This document shows positions 1 through 9,777 of a stretch of 64,000 nucleotides of DNA, piece after piece. Both the position numbers and the translations under genes were made by a program. This DNA is from Acaryochloris sp. CCMEE 5410 (GTDB taxonomy: Bacteria > Cyanobacteriota > Cyanobacteriia > Thermosynechococcales > Thermosynechococcaceae), in assembly GCF_000238775.2 (NCBI RefSeq), contig NZ_AFEJ02000001.1, positions 930,001 through 994,000 on the forward strand, read 5' to 3'. The notes under the pieces were generated by a model. That model ran no database searches and had not been told where the DNA came from. It worked only from the letters and a program-made list of their open reading frames with translations. Every line of letters starts with the position of its first letter. Within the stretch, counting starts at the first letter, position 1.

Positions 1-335
1 TCAGCACTGATCGTTAAGGATGAGATAGCATCTTCATGGGCTTGCAGGGTTTGGCGCAAGTTACCAATACGCAAATTCCATAGCTCAACCTTGCCATCAT
101 AGCGGCCACTGGCCAAGGTTTCACCATCGGGACTGAGTGCGATCGCATAGATCCATACACTCTGATTTTTCAATGTTTGAAGCGTCTTGTGAATGGTTGA
201 CATGGATTCAGACGGCACAGCTGGATAAGCAACCGTTCGACCCAGTTGTTCATGGGCTTTTAGGGCATATAAAGTGGCTGCAGTAGAGAGCAAAAGAAAC
301 ATAACCCAGTTGCGTTTTTGAGTAGATTTAGCCAT
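1..335 (-). CDS. WD40-repeat protein, N-terminal part (runs off window)
   Basis: The reading frame opens with ATG at 335 (MAKSTQKRNWVMF...) and continues past base 1, so only about 111 residues are visible. A short basic start is followed by a hydrophobic stretch (VMFLLLSTAATLYAL), suggesting a membrane anchor or signal sequence. From about residue 65 the sequence IYAIALSPDGETLASGRYDGKVELWN is interrupted by no stop and matches the WD-repeat pattern, with the SPDG turn and terminal W-N. A second repeat begins near the window edge. The family forms beta-propellers used for protein-protein contacts. The specific partner cannot be told from this fragment. Confidence 0.75.
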   Translation of the reverse strand, partial: MAKSTQKRNWVMFLLLSTAATLYALKAHEQLGRTVAYPAVPSESMSTIHKTLQTLKNQSVWIYAIALSPDGETLASGRYDGKVELWNLRIGNLRQTLQAHEDAISSLTISA

Positions 336-391
336 CTTGCCTTTCCTAGTGAGTACTTGAGGGTGATTGAGCGATGGTGAAGAACCATCAG

Positions 392-973
392 CTAGTCTTT
401 TTTGGAGGCTGTTGCCTCTGGTGCTTTCGATTGAGACGATTGCGCTTTCGATTTATCAAGGACATAGTTTTCGCGAATAACTCGAATCACAAATAAAGCC
501 GTAATTATTCCAGTTATCAATAGAGAAGGAGGAGTAACCCAAGTCCAATGCCCCCACATTTTGTCGATCACATGCCACAGCAACAAGAACATTGCTAAAT
601 AAGTTAACTTGTGAAGTTTTTTCCAGCTTTTTTTGAGCTTTTTTACACTCCAGTCATTAGAGGTAATCGCTAATAGAGTAAATATGAGAAAAGTAAAAAT
701 ACCTTGACAGTAAATCCAGTAAGTTTGGATATCTAGAAAGTCAAGTTCTCTCTTAGAGACCATCCAGTAGCCATGGATAACAGACAGTAAAAAGGCAATA
801 ATTCCGAGCAGTCGACGCTGAATTAGTAATTTTTTAGGAATACCTGTTGTTTTCGTAGATGGAAATACAACCCTTAAGATGGTGGGTAATAGAGTGACGA
901 CATACAGCAGAGCAGCACTAAACCCAGCCCAGTTAGCAAGAGGGGGATAATCAAGCCTAAACATAGAACTCAT
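392..973 (-). CDS. Ferric-reductase-like haem b membrane protein
   Basis: 193 residues with several hydrophobic segments separated by short basic loops. Histidines placed inside two of the helices (VIHGYW near residue 66; KLHKLTY and LLWHVIDK near 120-138) fit the haem-ligating pattern of the ferric reductase-like transmembrane domain, as in YedZ/MsrQ. The C-terminal 25 residues are polar and rich in Ser, Lys and Ala. No flavin or NAD domain follows, so it would act as a membrane electron relay needing a partner. The partner is unknown: no msrP-like gene is adjacent, although a sulfite-oxidase-family gene lies at 13334-14386. Confidence 0.7.
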   Translation of the reverse strand: MSSMFRLDYPPLANWAGFSAALLYVVTLLPTILRVVFPSTKTTGIPKKLLIQRRLLGIIAFLLSVIHGYWMVSKRELDFLDIQTYWIYCQGIFTFLIFTLLAITSNDWSVKKLKKSWKKLHKLTYLAMFLLLWHVIDKMWGHWTWVTPPSLLITGIITALFVIRVIRENYVLDKSKAQSSQSKAPEATASKKD

Positions 974-1446
974 TGCGTGAAGAGGTCAGTAAAATTGATG
1001 CTTTTCACCTTCTAGTTACATAATTGAAGGTTATAAAAGAGGATAAATTGATTTAAAACAATAAAAAAGAAAAGTAATCAACAAAGATAAAATCAATATC
1101 ATTTACCTGATTGATTGTTTAGTTTTCGATGAAAATAGTTTGAAGACAATTAAATAAGACTGTTAAAAATAAATTTAAATCAGTTCCTAAAATGTATCGG
1201 CCATACCATAAGATCGAATTGATTAGTCTTCTTATCTATCTGAATTGAATAAGTAAAATACGCAAATTCTTTAAAACTTCTTGTGATAATTTTTTTAGTA
1301 GATCATTTATCTGTATTTCTCTACCAAAGATTACCGTCTTAATAAAAATTTTATGTTTTCTGCAATTTAGTCAGTTGATGTTTGAGAATTTGAGGCTTCC
1401 AAAAAAAACTTGGTTAATAGGTTATTATCGTCAAACAATAATCTCA
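974..1446. other. AT-rich intergenic region
   Basis: This stretch is very A+T-rich with many stops in all frames. I see no gene, tRNA or clear hairpin in it. It probably contains the promoter for the minus-strand gene that starts at 973. Confidence 0.5.
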
Positions 1447-1808
1447 AAGAGAGATTTATCAGTCCTGAATCTAGGAGAATGCGTGAAAAGTGAACAGCGT
1501 CTCAGAGTTCAGGCCACCCGCCTGACCATGAGTTGAATCATGCAGATATAAATCATCGCCTCTGACGAATTGGTTAATCGCTCGTAATCTTTTATAGGTG
1601 GGCCACTACTAGAGAGCCATACTGACTCGTGAGTAGGAGGATTGCGATTATCTTAGTCCCAAGCGTTTCGATGCTTATAGAAATGAGTGAGGCCACTGTC
1701 TACGCTGTGATGACTCGCGTAATGCTAAGGCGATTGACTGCCTAGAGATTCATTGTATAAATGACCTCCTAGCCCCAGCGCCCCACTAGCTGATAAATCA
1801 ACTCTCTT
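1447..1808 (-). mobile_element. Decayed IS5-type insertion sequence relic
   Basis: The ends form an imperfect inverted repeat: AAGAGAGATTTATCAG at 1447-1462 and its near complement at 1790-1808. Between them the minus strand at 1509-1589 encodes DYERLTNSSEAMIYICMIQL followed by MVRRVA and a stop. That is the characteristic C-terminus of IS5-family (IS427-like) DDE transposases, where 'SSEAMIYIAMI' is common. Upstream the frame is broken and most of the transposase is gone, so this is an internally deleted remnant about 360 bp long. Family assignment rests on recognising the C-terminal motif. Confidence 0.6.
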
Positions 1809-1827
1809 AAAGCCAAGAGATCAGCCA

Positions 1828-2190
1828 TTAGGAAACCAAAGTCTCTAATTTTGCCAGAACCTCGTCAATAACATCATCGGGGGATCGTTCAACAAAAATA
1901 GCACCCCGAGAGATGCAATCGATTGATTTAATTTGATTCACAAGCACAACTCCCCGAATTTTCATTGGAGGGGTTAATTCAACTTCAAAAGGCCAACCCT
2001 TCTGGCGACTCGTGATTGGGCAAACCAAGATTAAGGTAGAAACTTTATTGTAAGCCGCAGGAGAAATGATGAAAGCAGGGCGGTAAACCTGTTCTCGTCC
2101 AGATTGAGGTTTAAATTGGAGATTAAAGATGTCTCCTCTGTCTGGAATAGTGCCACCAATTTTACCAAACCTTATCTCCTTCAGGTTCAC
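1828..2190 (-). CDS. MazF/PemK-type mRNA interferase toxin
   Basis: 120 residues from a GTG start at 2190. The order of motifs is that of MazF/PemK: PDRGDIFNLQF near residue 15, RPAFIISPAAYN near 37-48, VCPITS near 56-61 and a final segment GVVLVNQIKSIDCISR. Family members are ribosome-independent or -dependent sequence-specific RNases. The frame appears intact. The start overlaps the 3' end of the upstream antitoxin remnant, the usual coupling of mazEF operons. A shorter start near the PDRGD motif is not available as ATG/GTG in frame. The partner antitoxin is frameshifted and truncated, so the toxin is orphaned, weakly expressed or neutralised from elsewhere. Confidence 0.8.
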   Translation of the reverse strand: MNLKEIRFGKIGGTIPDRGDIFNLQFKPQSGREQVYRPAFIISPAAYNKVSTLILVCPITSRQKGWPFEVELTPPMKIRGVVLVNQIKSIDCISRGAIFVERSPDDVIDEVLAKLETLVS

Positions 2191-2357
2191 ACCAGTCTAC
2201 TTCCTGGTGCTGTAAATCAGGAGATACACCTTGGAGAAGTTCCTGTAGAGAATAAGTAGGTCTCACTGGAGACAAGACAATCTTATTGCCTTCTGTGGAA
2301 ATGGAAATGGTTTTCCCTGCTTTTGATCAGTTTTTCAGCTAGGTCATTGTTGGGTAA
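2162..2357 (-). pseudogene. MazE-like antitoxin, truncated and frameshifted
   Basis: Reading the minus strand gives NLPNNDLAEKLIK and then, in another frame, AGKTISISTEGNKIVLSPVR followed by PTYSLQELLQGV and a terminal GDKVW. This matches the middle and C-terminal (toxin-binding) part of MazE antitoxins. The frame changes at an A4 run (T4 at 2321-2324 on the plus strand); three A residues would restore one frame. The DNA-binding N-terminus (the ...WGNSLAVRIP... region) is missing, because the sequence upstream passes into the terminator of the atp genes. It overlaps the start of the toxin gene. Confidence 0.65.
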
Positions 2358-2360
2358 ATT

Positions 2361-2399
2361 CCATAAAAAAGAACTGAGCCCTGCTAGTGCAAGGCTCAG
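2361..2399 (-). terminator. Intrinsic terminator of the atpD-atpC unit
   Basis: CTGAGCC at 2374-2380 pairs with GGCTCAG at 2393-2399. On the minus strand the stem is followed by TTCTTTTTTATGG. It lies 23 bp after the atpC stop codon. Confidence 0.8.
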
Positions 2400-2421
2400 A
2401 ACAGTCAACAACCAATGAAAC

Positions 2422-2838
2422 TTAGATATTAACGACTTCGCCAGAGGCTTGCAGTCGAGCACGGGCGCGTTTGAAGTCACGTTGGGCTTCATAACGCTCT
2501 TGCTTATCTCCGCTTTGCTCGGATTGATCTAATCGAGCTTGGGCGGCCGATAGAGTGGAACGGGCTTCTTCTCGATCAATGGTGTCACCGCGCTCAGCAC
2601 CGTTCACCAAGATCACCACTTCATCGTTTTCAACTTCAACAAAGCCACCCATCAGAGCGATGGAAACCCAGTCTTTCCCAGGGCGAACCCGCATGACCCC
2701 GACATCAAGGGCCGAGAGTAAGGGTGCGTGACCGGATAGGATACCGAGTTGCCCCGTGGTGCTGGGCAGAATGACTTCTTCAGCCGCAGAGTCCCAAACC
2801 GTTTTGTCGGCAGCAATGACTCGTACTGTTAGTGACAT
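2422..2838 (-). CDS. atpC: ATP synthase F1 epsilon subunit
   Basis: 138 residues, the usual length. The N-terminal beta-sandwich ([20 protein letters not shown], then [16 protein letters not shown] near residues 31-46) and the C-terminal helical hairpin rich in Ala, Arg and Gln are complete. Epsilon is part of the rotor stalk and inhibits ATP hydrolysis in the dark. It lies 9 bp downstream of atpD on the same strand, the atpD-atpC pair kept separate from the main atp operon in cyanobacteria (called atpE there in plastid-style naming). An intrinsic terminator follows. Confidence 0.95.
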   Translation of the reverse strand: MSLTVRVIAADKTVWDSAAEEVILPSTTGQLGILSGHAPLLSALDVGVMRVRPGKDWVSIALMGGFVEVENDEVVILVNGAERGDTIDREEARSTLSAAQARLDQSEQSGDKQERYEAQRDFKRARARLQASGEVVNI

Positions 2839-2847
2839 AATGCCTCC

Positions 2848-4377
<1,530 letters not shown>

Positions 4378-4479
4378 CTAAACCTATCATTTAAGGGACT
4401 CAACGTAAACTTTCTTTTCGGAATCCTAAATTTATCGTTGAGTATTTATCCTCATCTTCTATCTGGGTCGGATTTGAAG

Positions 4480-6046
4480 GTCAAAACGTTACTGCCCAGG
4501 CTGAAGCACTGGTCTAACAGGATTGTCAGCAAAAATACTTTTGAGTGCATCCAGTACAGGGATATCTTGCTTTCTCAAAGTTGAAATATAACCGCGAATG
4601 CGGCAGAACTGCTGGGCACCTGCCAAGGAGCGAAAACATCCCGATATCTTCTGCTTCAACTTCATCATGCGGATATCGCGCTCAGCCTGATTGTTATCAA
4701 AAGGCACCTGAAAATCATACATAAACGCCAAGACAGCAGCTTGGTGCTTTCGAAGTCGGTCGAGCAAGTTTTTGGGTGTACTCTGCTTCTGCTTGCCTCG
4801 TTTCTTGGGTGCATTTTCATCGACGGTTGGCATTGGATTATGCTTGAATCCATCGGCTAACACTTGGCGATACCGCTGCTCAAACGCCTCGACTTGTCTC
4901 GCATCGAGAACGCTTAAGTGTTCAGCTTTTGCCCGCTCTACCTCAGCTTTGATATCTAGCAGCAGTGAGATCATCTCCTCAGCCCAAGGTTGTTTGTAGC
5001 GTTCAACAATAAATCGGAGTTCGCGCAAATGATGGGCATTGCATAAGCTATGCGTACAACCATAGCGGGCATAGCTCTTCCAACCATCATGAATACTCGT
5101 GCCCGTAAAGTTTGGCAGAATATCCATTTCGTCCATCGCTGCTGTGCCGCGTTTGGCATGGACAAAGTAGTAGGTTAATCCACTCGTACAAGCGACATGC
5201 AGCCACCACAACTTGCTGTTGACTCGCAACCCCGTCTCGTCAAAATGTCCCACAGCTGCTTGCTCAATAGCGTCTTTGATCTGGGCTTCAATCGGTTCTA
5301 ATTGCTGGGCACAGGTTGTACGGGTGTTGCACAGGGTTCCTTCAGAAACCTGACAACCCAAGAGGTCTTTAAGCAGTTCACGGGTGCGCTCAAACGGCAA
5401 CAGTTGAGCCTCCATCAAATACACCATCAAGCCTTTGAGATTACTGCCATACTGAACCACATTGGTGACATCGCTGGGGAATTTACCCCGGTTCAAGGTT
5501 TGACAGTGCTCACAATATTTGACTTCTGCTTGATGCTCGATGACCTGTAATGACAAGGAGGGCAGCTCATGAACCTGGCGCAGTTCATACTCAAGGACGG
5601 CGACCTCTGTTAACGAGGCACCACAGCCTTGACATTGAGTGACTGGATGTAACACTACGGCATCGACGGTTTCACGCCATTCCAAGGTACTACCGGGATG
5701 GCCTTTTTGACCCCCACTTTTACGCTTACTCTTACCCCGTAGACTTTTGGTCCGCTTCCCAAAGCCATCGCTTGAGGGTGGTTTACTACTGTTCCGACTA
5801 TCTTTGCCAAGATGCTCTTCTAGTCGCTCTATCCGTTTAATAAGAAGGGTGACCAGCTCAACAACTGCATCCTCTCCTTGATGGTAGATTGCTCGAATAT
5901 CAGATTCACTAATTTTCTGGTCAGAGACTTTCTTGTTCAACGAATGAGTACGGATTGACTGCTGGTGTGCTTAAAACATAGTCTCAGATAGAGTTATACC
6001 TTCATTCTCAACACAATGATTTAAGCCTGGGCAGTAACGTCAAAAC
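4480..6046 (-). mobile_element. Complete IS66-family element with 8-bp target duplication
   Basis: The element spans 4488-6038 (1551 bp). Its terminal inverted repeats start GTTACTGCCCAGGCT at 4488 and end with the complement at 6038. The octamer GTCAAAAC flanks it directly at 4480-4487 and 6039-6046. An 8-bp duplication is the hallmark of IS66 transposition, and identical copies point to a recent insertion. It carries a single transposase gene without the tnpA/tnpB accessory genes of larger IS66 members. It sits between atpD (start 4308) and the TrmB-type gene. Confidence 0.93.
4489..5940 (-). CDS. IS66-family transposase (TnpC type)
   Basis: 483 residues with an uninterrupted frame. The N-terminal part has a leucine-zipper-like helix (VVELVTLLIKRIERLEEHL), then the KDSRNSSKPPSSDG motif and a basic region typical of IS66 TnpC. 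A CxxC...CxxC zinc-binding region is near residues 103-146. The catalytic core follows: HFDETGLRV (first Asp), SIHDGWKSY with CNAHHLRELRFI (second Asp), and FDNNQAERDIRMMKLKQKISG (Glu). The stop codon TAA lies inside the left terminal repeat. The protein looks active. Confidence 0.93.
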   Translation of the reverse strand: MNKKVSDQKISESDIRAIYHQGEDAVVELVTLLIKRIERLEEHLGKDSRNSSKPPSSDGFGKRTKSLRGKSKRKSGGQKGHPGSTLEWRETVDAVVLHPVTQCQGCGASLTEVAVLEYELRQVHELPSLSLQVIEHQAEVKYCEHCQTLNRGKFPSDVTNVVQYGSNLKGLMVYLMEAQLLPFERTRELLKDLLGCQVSEGTLCNTRTTCAQQLEPIEAQIKDAIEQAAVGHFDETGLRVNSKLWWLHVACTSGLTYYFVHAKRGTAAMDEMDILPNFTGTSIHDGWKSYARYGCTHSLCNAHHLRELRFIVERYKQPWAEEMISLLLDIKAEVERAKAEHLSVLDARQVEAFEQRYRQVLADGFKHNPMPTVDENAPKKRGKQKQSTPKNLLDRLRKHQAAVLAFMYDFQVPFDNNQAERDIRMMKLKQKISGCFRSLAGAQQFCRIRGYISTLRKQDIPVLDALKSIFADNPVRPVLQPGQ

Positions 6047-6069
6047 TTAACCTACCAAACCGGATAGAG

Positions 6070-6897
6070 CTACACCCTTTCAGTTCGGATGGGCTCCGGT
6101 GTCCCTTGATTCCATAAAGTCTCAAAAGCAATGTTAAGCATTTCCCCTAACCCTGGATGAGTAATGCTTAGTGCCGTAAAGCTGGGCGTTCCCGATAAAG
6201 GATCTTGCAAAGATAGCAACGTAATCCGCTGGTCGAACAGCTGCATTTTGAAGGGCACCTTTTCCACGAAGCGGACATGCTGTCCCCAGTCTTGACACTG
6301 ACGAATAAAGTCCTGGCTACTAGGATCTTGCCAGATGTTGTGTTCATAGATGGTGCGGTAGCAAACGCCGCGCTGTAGTGGATCTTTGACAAGGTTGAGG
6401 CCATCTTCATGACTCAGTAAAGACGGATAGGTGAAGAAGACGCTGATCGACGATTGAGTGGATTGGGAAAGTTTGGCCCCACAATCTACAATGCGGTTGG
6501 GTTCGGATAAGACATCAATATAGGCCAACGGATCTTGAGTGTTGTGGCCTTTGGTATAGAGCGGGGAAAGGGCGGCAACCGCACGGTGAGTTTGCTGTTC
6601 TTGGCGCTGAAGTTCAGCAGAGAATTGCTTTTGTTTTTCTTGCAGCAGGGTGGGTAAGGCCTGGGACGGCTCCACGGCCTGGAAGATCCGCTGTCGGCCG
6701 GAATGACGTTCAAGACAGAGACCGCGATCGCACAATGATGCCAAGACATCATAAATCCGCTGCCGAGGCACTTGAGCACGGGTCGCAATCTGCGCAGGGG
6801 TAAAGTCCTGCCGATCCATCAGGGCTAGATAGACTGCGGCCTGATAGCGAGTTAACCCCAAATCTACGAGGTTTTCCAAGAACTGGGCATCGCTCAT
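6070..6897 (-). CDS. TrmB-family transcriptional regulator
   Basis: 275 residues. The N-terminal 70 residues form a winged helix (LVDLGLTRYQAAVYLALMDR, then TPAQIATRAQVPRQRIYDVLASLCDRGL), the pattern of TrmB regulators. A coiled-coil linker (LLQEKQKQFSAELQRQEQQTHR) and a C-terminal effector-like domain of about 150 residues follow. TrmB proteins are mostly archaeal sugar or metabolite regulators. The gene is divergent from a branched-chain aminotransferase gene with 67 bp between starts, and a 7-bp-arm palindrome lies just upstream of its start. It may therefore control that aminotransferase and itself; the ligand is unknown. Confidence 0.8.
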   Translation of the reverse strand: MSDAQFLENLVDLGLTRYQAAVYLALMDRQDFTPAQIATRAQVPRQRIYDVLASLCDRGLCLERHSGRQRIFQAVEPSQALPTLLQEKQKQFSAELQRQEQQTHRAVAALSPLYTKGHNTQDPLAYIDVLSEPNRIVDCGAKLSQSTQSSISVFFTYPSLLSHEDGLNLVKDPLQRGVCYRTIYEHNIWQDPSSQDFIRQCQDWGQHVRFVEKVPFKMQLFDQRITLLSLQDPLSGTPSFTALSITHPGLGEMLNIAFETLWNQGTPEPIRTERV

Positions 6898-6904
6898 TAG
6901 ATGA

Positions 6905-6922
6905 CACCACTAAAGAGTGGTG
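6905..6922. promoter_or_regulatory. Palindromic operator candidate in the TrmB/aminotransferase divergent promoter
   Basis: CACCACT-AAAG-AGTGGTG is a perfect 7-bp inverted repeat beginning 8 bp upstream of the regulator's start. A weaker repeat, GTTCA-TCC-TGAAC, lies near 6933-6945. Their place in a 67-bp divergent promoter suggests regulator binding. Confidence 0.55.
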
Positions 6923-6964
6923 CTATTTTAAAGTTCATCCTGAACCTTTTGCAAGTGCTGTACC

Positions 6965-7927
6965 ATGACACTCCTCACTCAACTGGATTCATCGACCACG
7001 GTTTCTGCTCCAGCATTTCTGCCCATCGCCTTTTTTGAAGGCGAGTTCTGCCCTTTCCCTGAAGCTCAACTTTCAATTGCGACTCACGCGCTTCACTATG
7101 GCACTTCAGTTTTGGGTGGGATTCGCGGAATCCCTTCTCCTAGTGACTCCAACCAGATTTTGATGTTTCGCCTAGCGGATCACTGTCGGCGATTGAGCCA
7201 AAGTGCTAAATATCTGAATACCAATATTGACCCCATCGAACTTGAAGCAACCTTTATTGAGTTTGTGCGATGTAACCAGCCCCAAACAACCTTCTATATC
7301 CGACCGTTGATCTATACCTCCAGCCTGGGCATTGCACCTCGACTCCATGATGTCAGTAAAGACCTATTGATCTATGGCCTAGAAATGGGAGATTACTTGC
7401 ACCAAGGCGGTGTGCGGTGTCGAATCAGCTCTTGGCTGCGACAAGAAGATCGCAGTCAGCCCCTACGAGGCAAGTCGAGTGCTGCGTATATTGCTTCAGC
7501 CCTAGCAAAAACGGAAGCAGTTGCTTCAGGGTTTGATGAAGCGATTTTGATGAATGCTCGGGGCAAAGTCAGCGAGGCATCAGCCATGAATCTGTTTCTA
7601 GTCAGAAATGGCCAATTGATCACCCCCAGCGTCGATCAAGACATTTTAGAAGGGATTACTCGAGCCAGTGTGATGGCGCTAGCCACCGATTTAGATATTC
7701 CAATTATTGAACGTCCTGTTGATAAGTCTGAACTCTTTATTGCAGATGAAGTGTTCCTTTGTGGCACAGCAGCCCAGATTTCACCAGTGTTGGAAATTGA
7801 GACCTACCTTCTCCCGGAACACCGTCCGGTGACTGAGCAGTTACGTGAATTACTGAAAAAGGTAATGTTGGGCTCAGAACAGCACTATTCAGAATGGCTG
7901 ACCAGGGTTCATATCGGCTCTGCTTAG
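6965..7927 (+). CDS. ilvE: Branched-chain amino acid aminotransferase (class IV)
   Basis: 320 residues. Class IV PLP-fold features are visible: ALHYGTSVLGGIRG near residues 41-54, the lysine in GKSSAAYIASALAK near 174 at the position of the PLP-binding Lys, and ARGKVSEASAMNLFLVRNG with the class IV Glu-x(2-6)-N-L-F signature. The enzyme moves amino groups between Leu/Ile/Val and 2-oxoglutarate. D-amino-acid transaminase or aminodeoxychorismate lyase share the fold, but length and motif order favour IlvE. It is divergent from the TrmB-type regulator. The next gene, on the other strand, is unrelated. Confidence 0.82.
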   Translation: MTLLTQLDSSTTVSAPAFLPIAFFEGEFCPFPEAQLSIATHALHYGTSVLGGIRGIPSPSDSNQILMFRLADHCRRLSQSAKYLNTNIDPIELEATFIEFVRCNQPQTTFYIRPLIYTSSLGIAPRLHDVSKDLLIYGLEMGDYLHQGGVRCRISSWLRQEDRSQPLRGKSSAAYIASALAKTEAVASGFDEAILMNARGKVSEASAMNLFLVRNGQLITPSVDQDILEGITRASVMALATDLDIPIIERPVDKSELFIADEVFLCGTAAQISPVLEIETYLLPEHRPVTEQLRELLKKVMLGSEQHYSEWLTRVHIGSA

Positions 7928-7961
7928 TATTTAGCCAGAGTCAGTGTACGGCCTTAACTGT

Positions 7962-8732
7962 CTACAGCTTGAAACTTTCATTGGCAGGTGTCAGAAGGGC
8001 TTGGTGTTGTGGGGCATATTGAAAGCCAATCATCCGATTCAACCTCAGCTCTTTTAACTCCTGAGCAATCGGATGATCACCCAAATCTAGTTGGGCATCT
8101 CTTGACCTTTGGCTCTGACATTGAAGTCGTTCACTGATGATCAGTTCACTCGATAGCATATATCCACCCCTGACTGTAATCGGCTGGATACGAGAACGCT
8201 GGGCATCCTGAAGTTCTCCTGCTCGCCCCCTCAACGTAAGGATATGTTGCTCACCTTCCTGAAGATGACACGAAGTCCAGCTCCCATCCTTCTCAAACAC
8301 GATCTTTGCCAAAAATTTGGGATAGCCGGCAAATTCAATCCCAGCTTTAAGGGCAATATCGGTAGTAACGGGCAGATGGCGGATATAAACCTGTGGAATG
8401 GTAGGAACTGGGTTGAGCGTTCCAGTAAAAAGAGGTGAAGGGTGATCCAAGGTCATTGGAATCCCAAGAGACACCTCATTGTACGGACCAATATCACAAT
8501 CTCGATATTCTAAAGCCGAAATAGTAAGCACAGAGTGCCAGGGAGTGACCCTTAGGGGTTGAATTCTGGGTGACGGTAACAACTTCCTCAGCCTATTCAC
8601 TGCAACCAGGAACTGAATAGAAAGCGTCGAAGCATCGTAATAAAAGACTGGCAGGTTAATCGTACCGCCTGCCCATGGAGCCTTCGCTTGGCGAATTTCG
8701 CTAAAAAAGTCTGAGCTGGATAGTCCACTCAT
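7962..8732 (-). CDS. Acetoacetate decarboxylase family protein
   Basis: 256 residues. YNEVSLGIPM near residue 83 holds the conserved Glu of acetoacetate decarboxylases, and EFAGYPKFLAKIVF near 133-146 holds the Schiff-base lysine (PK). The fold is therefore ADC-like. Cyanobacterial members are not shown to make acetone; homologues act on other beta-keto or carotenoid/pigment-like substrates, so substrate is left open. Transcription is convergent with ilvE, with about 35 bp between stops. Confidence 0.75.
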   Translation of the reverse strand: MSGLSSSDFFSEIRQAKAPWAGGTINLPVFYYDASTLSIQFLVAVNRLRKLLPSPRIQPLRVTPWHSVLTISALEYRDCDIGPYNEVSLGIPMTLDHPSPLFTGTLNPVPTIPQVYIRHLPVTTDIALKAGIEFAGYPKFLAKIVFEKDGSWTSCHLQEGEQHILTLRGRAGELQDAQRSRIQPITVRGGYMLSSELIISERLQCQSQRSRDAQLDLGDHPIAQELKELRLNRMIGFQYAPQHQALLTPANESFKL

Positions 8733-8840
8733 TTCGGCATCTCAAGATCAATTGTGTTTGCCCACACTCATCCCCCCCTTAATGAGGCTCCAAATTCACC
8801 CAGTCACCCTTTACGAAAGAATACCTGCTCAGATCAGACA

Positions 8841-9461
8841 TTAGCTATCAGTGATGAGAATGCCAGTAATCGCAGTATTGCCCATTGCCGTATTGTTGGC
8901 ATCAGGGTCCATCAGGTACACTCCATCTATCTGAGCCTGATTGAGGTTAATCTCGATCAGGTCAGTCTGCAACATGCGAGTCCCCTCAAAATGGGTGCCT
9001 TGGAGTTTGGCATTCCTAAGCATGGCATTTCGAAGATCTCCATGACTGAAGTTCACTCGCATCAGGTTGGCACTGTCTAAAATGGTGCCTCTTAAATTTG
9101 CACCCCCCAGATTGGCACAATACAGCATGGCATTACTGAGGTTAGCCCCACTCAGATTTGCTCCACTTAGATTGGCACCAAATAAGTTTGCACCTTTGAG
9201 ATTTGCACCTCTAAGATCAGCTCGATATAGGCAGGCTGCGCGCAAATCTGCTCGAAACAGTTTGGCCTTGCGAAGATCTGCACTAGCGAAATTTGCACCG
9301 CGAAGCAGTGCATTACTGAGATTGGCTTTAAACAAATTAATCGGAGTGGTTGGATTTTGAAGCCGCCAATCATTCCAAGTATCCGATCCCCTCAACAGCA
9401 TCTTTAATAGGTTTTCGGTCCCCGAGATGGAACCTCCCTTATTATTTGTCATCGTCTGCAA
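8841..9461 (-). CDS. Pentapeptide-repeat protein
   Basis: 206 residues. From about residue 45 the sequence is built of tandem A(D/N)Lxx units (for example SNALLRGANFASADLRKAKL), about 22 repeats that form a right-handed quadrilateral beta-helix. The first 40 residues and the C-terminal tail (GVYLMDPDANNTAMG...) lie outside the repeats. No signal peptide or membrane segment is seen. Such proteins are abundant in cyanobacteria and their functions are mostly unknown. Confidence 0.85.
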   Translation of the reverse strand: MQTMTNNKGGSISGTENLLKMLLRGSDTWNDWRLQNPTTPINLFKANLSNALLRGANFASADLRKAKLFRADLRAACLYRADLRGANLKGANLFGANLSGANLSGANLSNAMLYCANLGGANLRGTILDSANLMRVNFSHGDLRNAMLRNAKLQGTHFEGTRMLQTDLIEINLNQAQIDGVYLMDPDANNTAMGNTAITGILITDS

Positions 9462-9777
9462 ACCCTAGGAATTATTTAGTATCGAGATAAATACTTCTTT
9501 CAATATACCCTGCACTTTTAAAAGTCTTTCTCCAGCGCTAAGGGCTAGAAGCCTTGCTGGGCAAAGGCAAACACATCTTTTGGCGAAAAAGAATGAATAA
9601 AGTTGAGGTCTAGCGGATAGGACAATCTTTCTTAAACGAATAAAGTCTGCCCCAGGAATATGCCGTCTTCTGCGCTAAAGCGACCTCAAAATGGACGTTT
9701 ATTTATTCCCTAAAACATTGAACAAAGGTAACGATATGCTAATAAATTCCATGTATTTCCCAGATAAGGTTTGAACC
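9462..9777. repeat. Intergenic region with imperfect inverted repeat related to the 49030 MITE
   Basis: AGCCTTGCTGGGCAAAG near 9550 and CGACCTCAAAATGGACGTTT near 9690 resemble AGCCTTACTGGGAAAG and CGACCTCAAA...GACGTTT inside the MITE at 49030-49159. Around 9590-9612 and 9681-9710 there is also an imperfect inverted repeat (GAATGAATAAAG...TTGAGGTC and its rough complement). No gene is visible. I read it as an old, degraded dispersed element. Confidence 0.4.
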
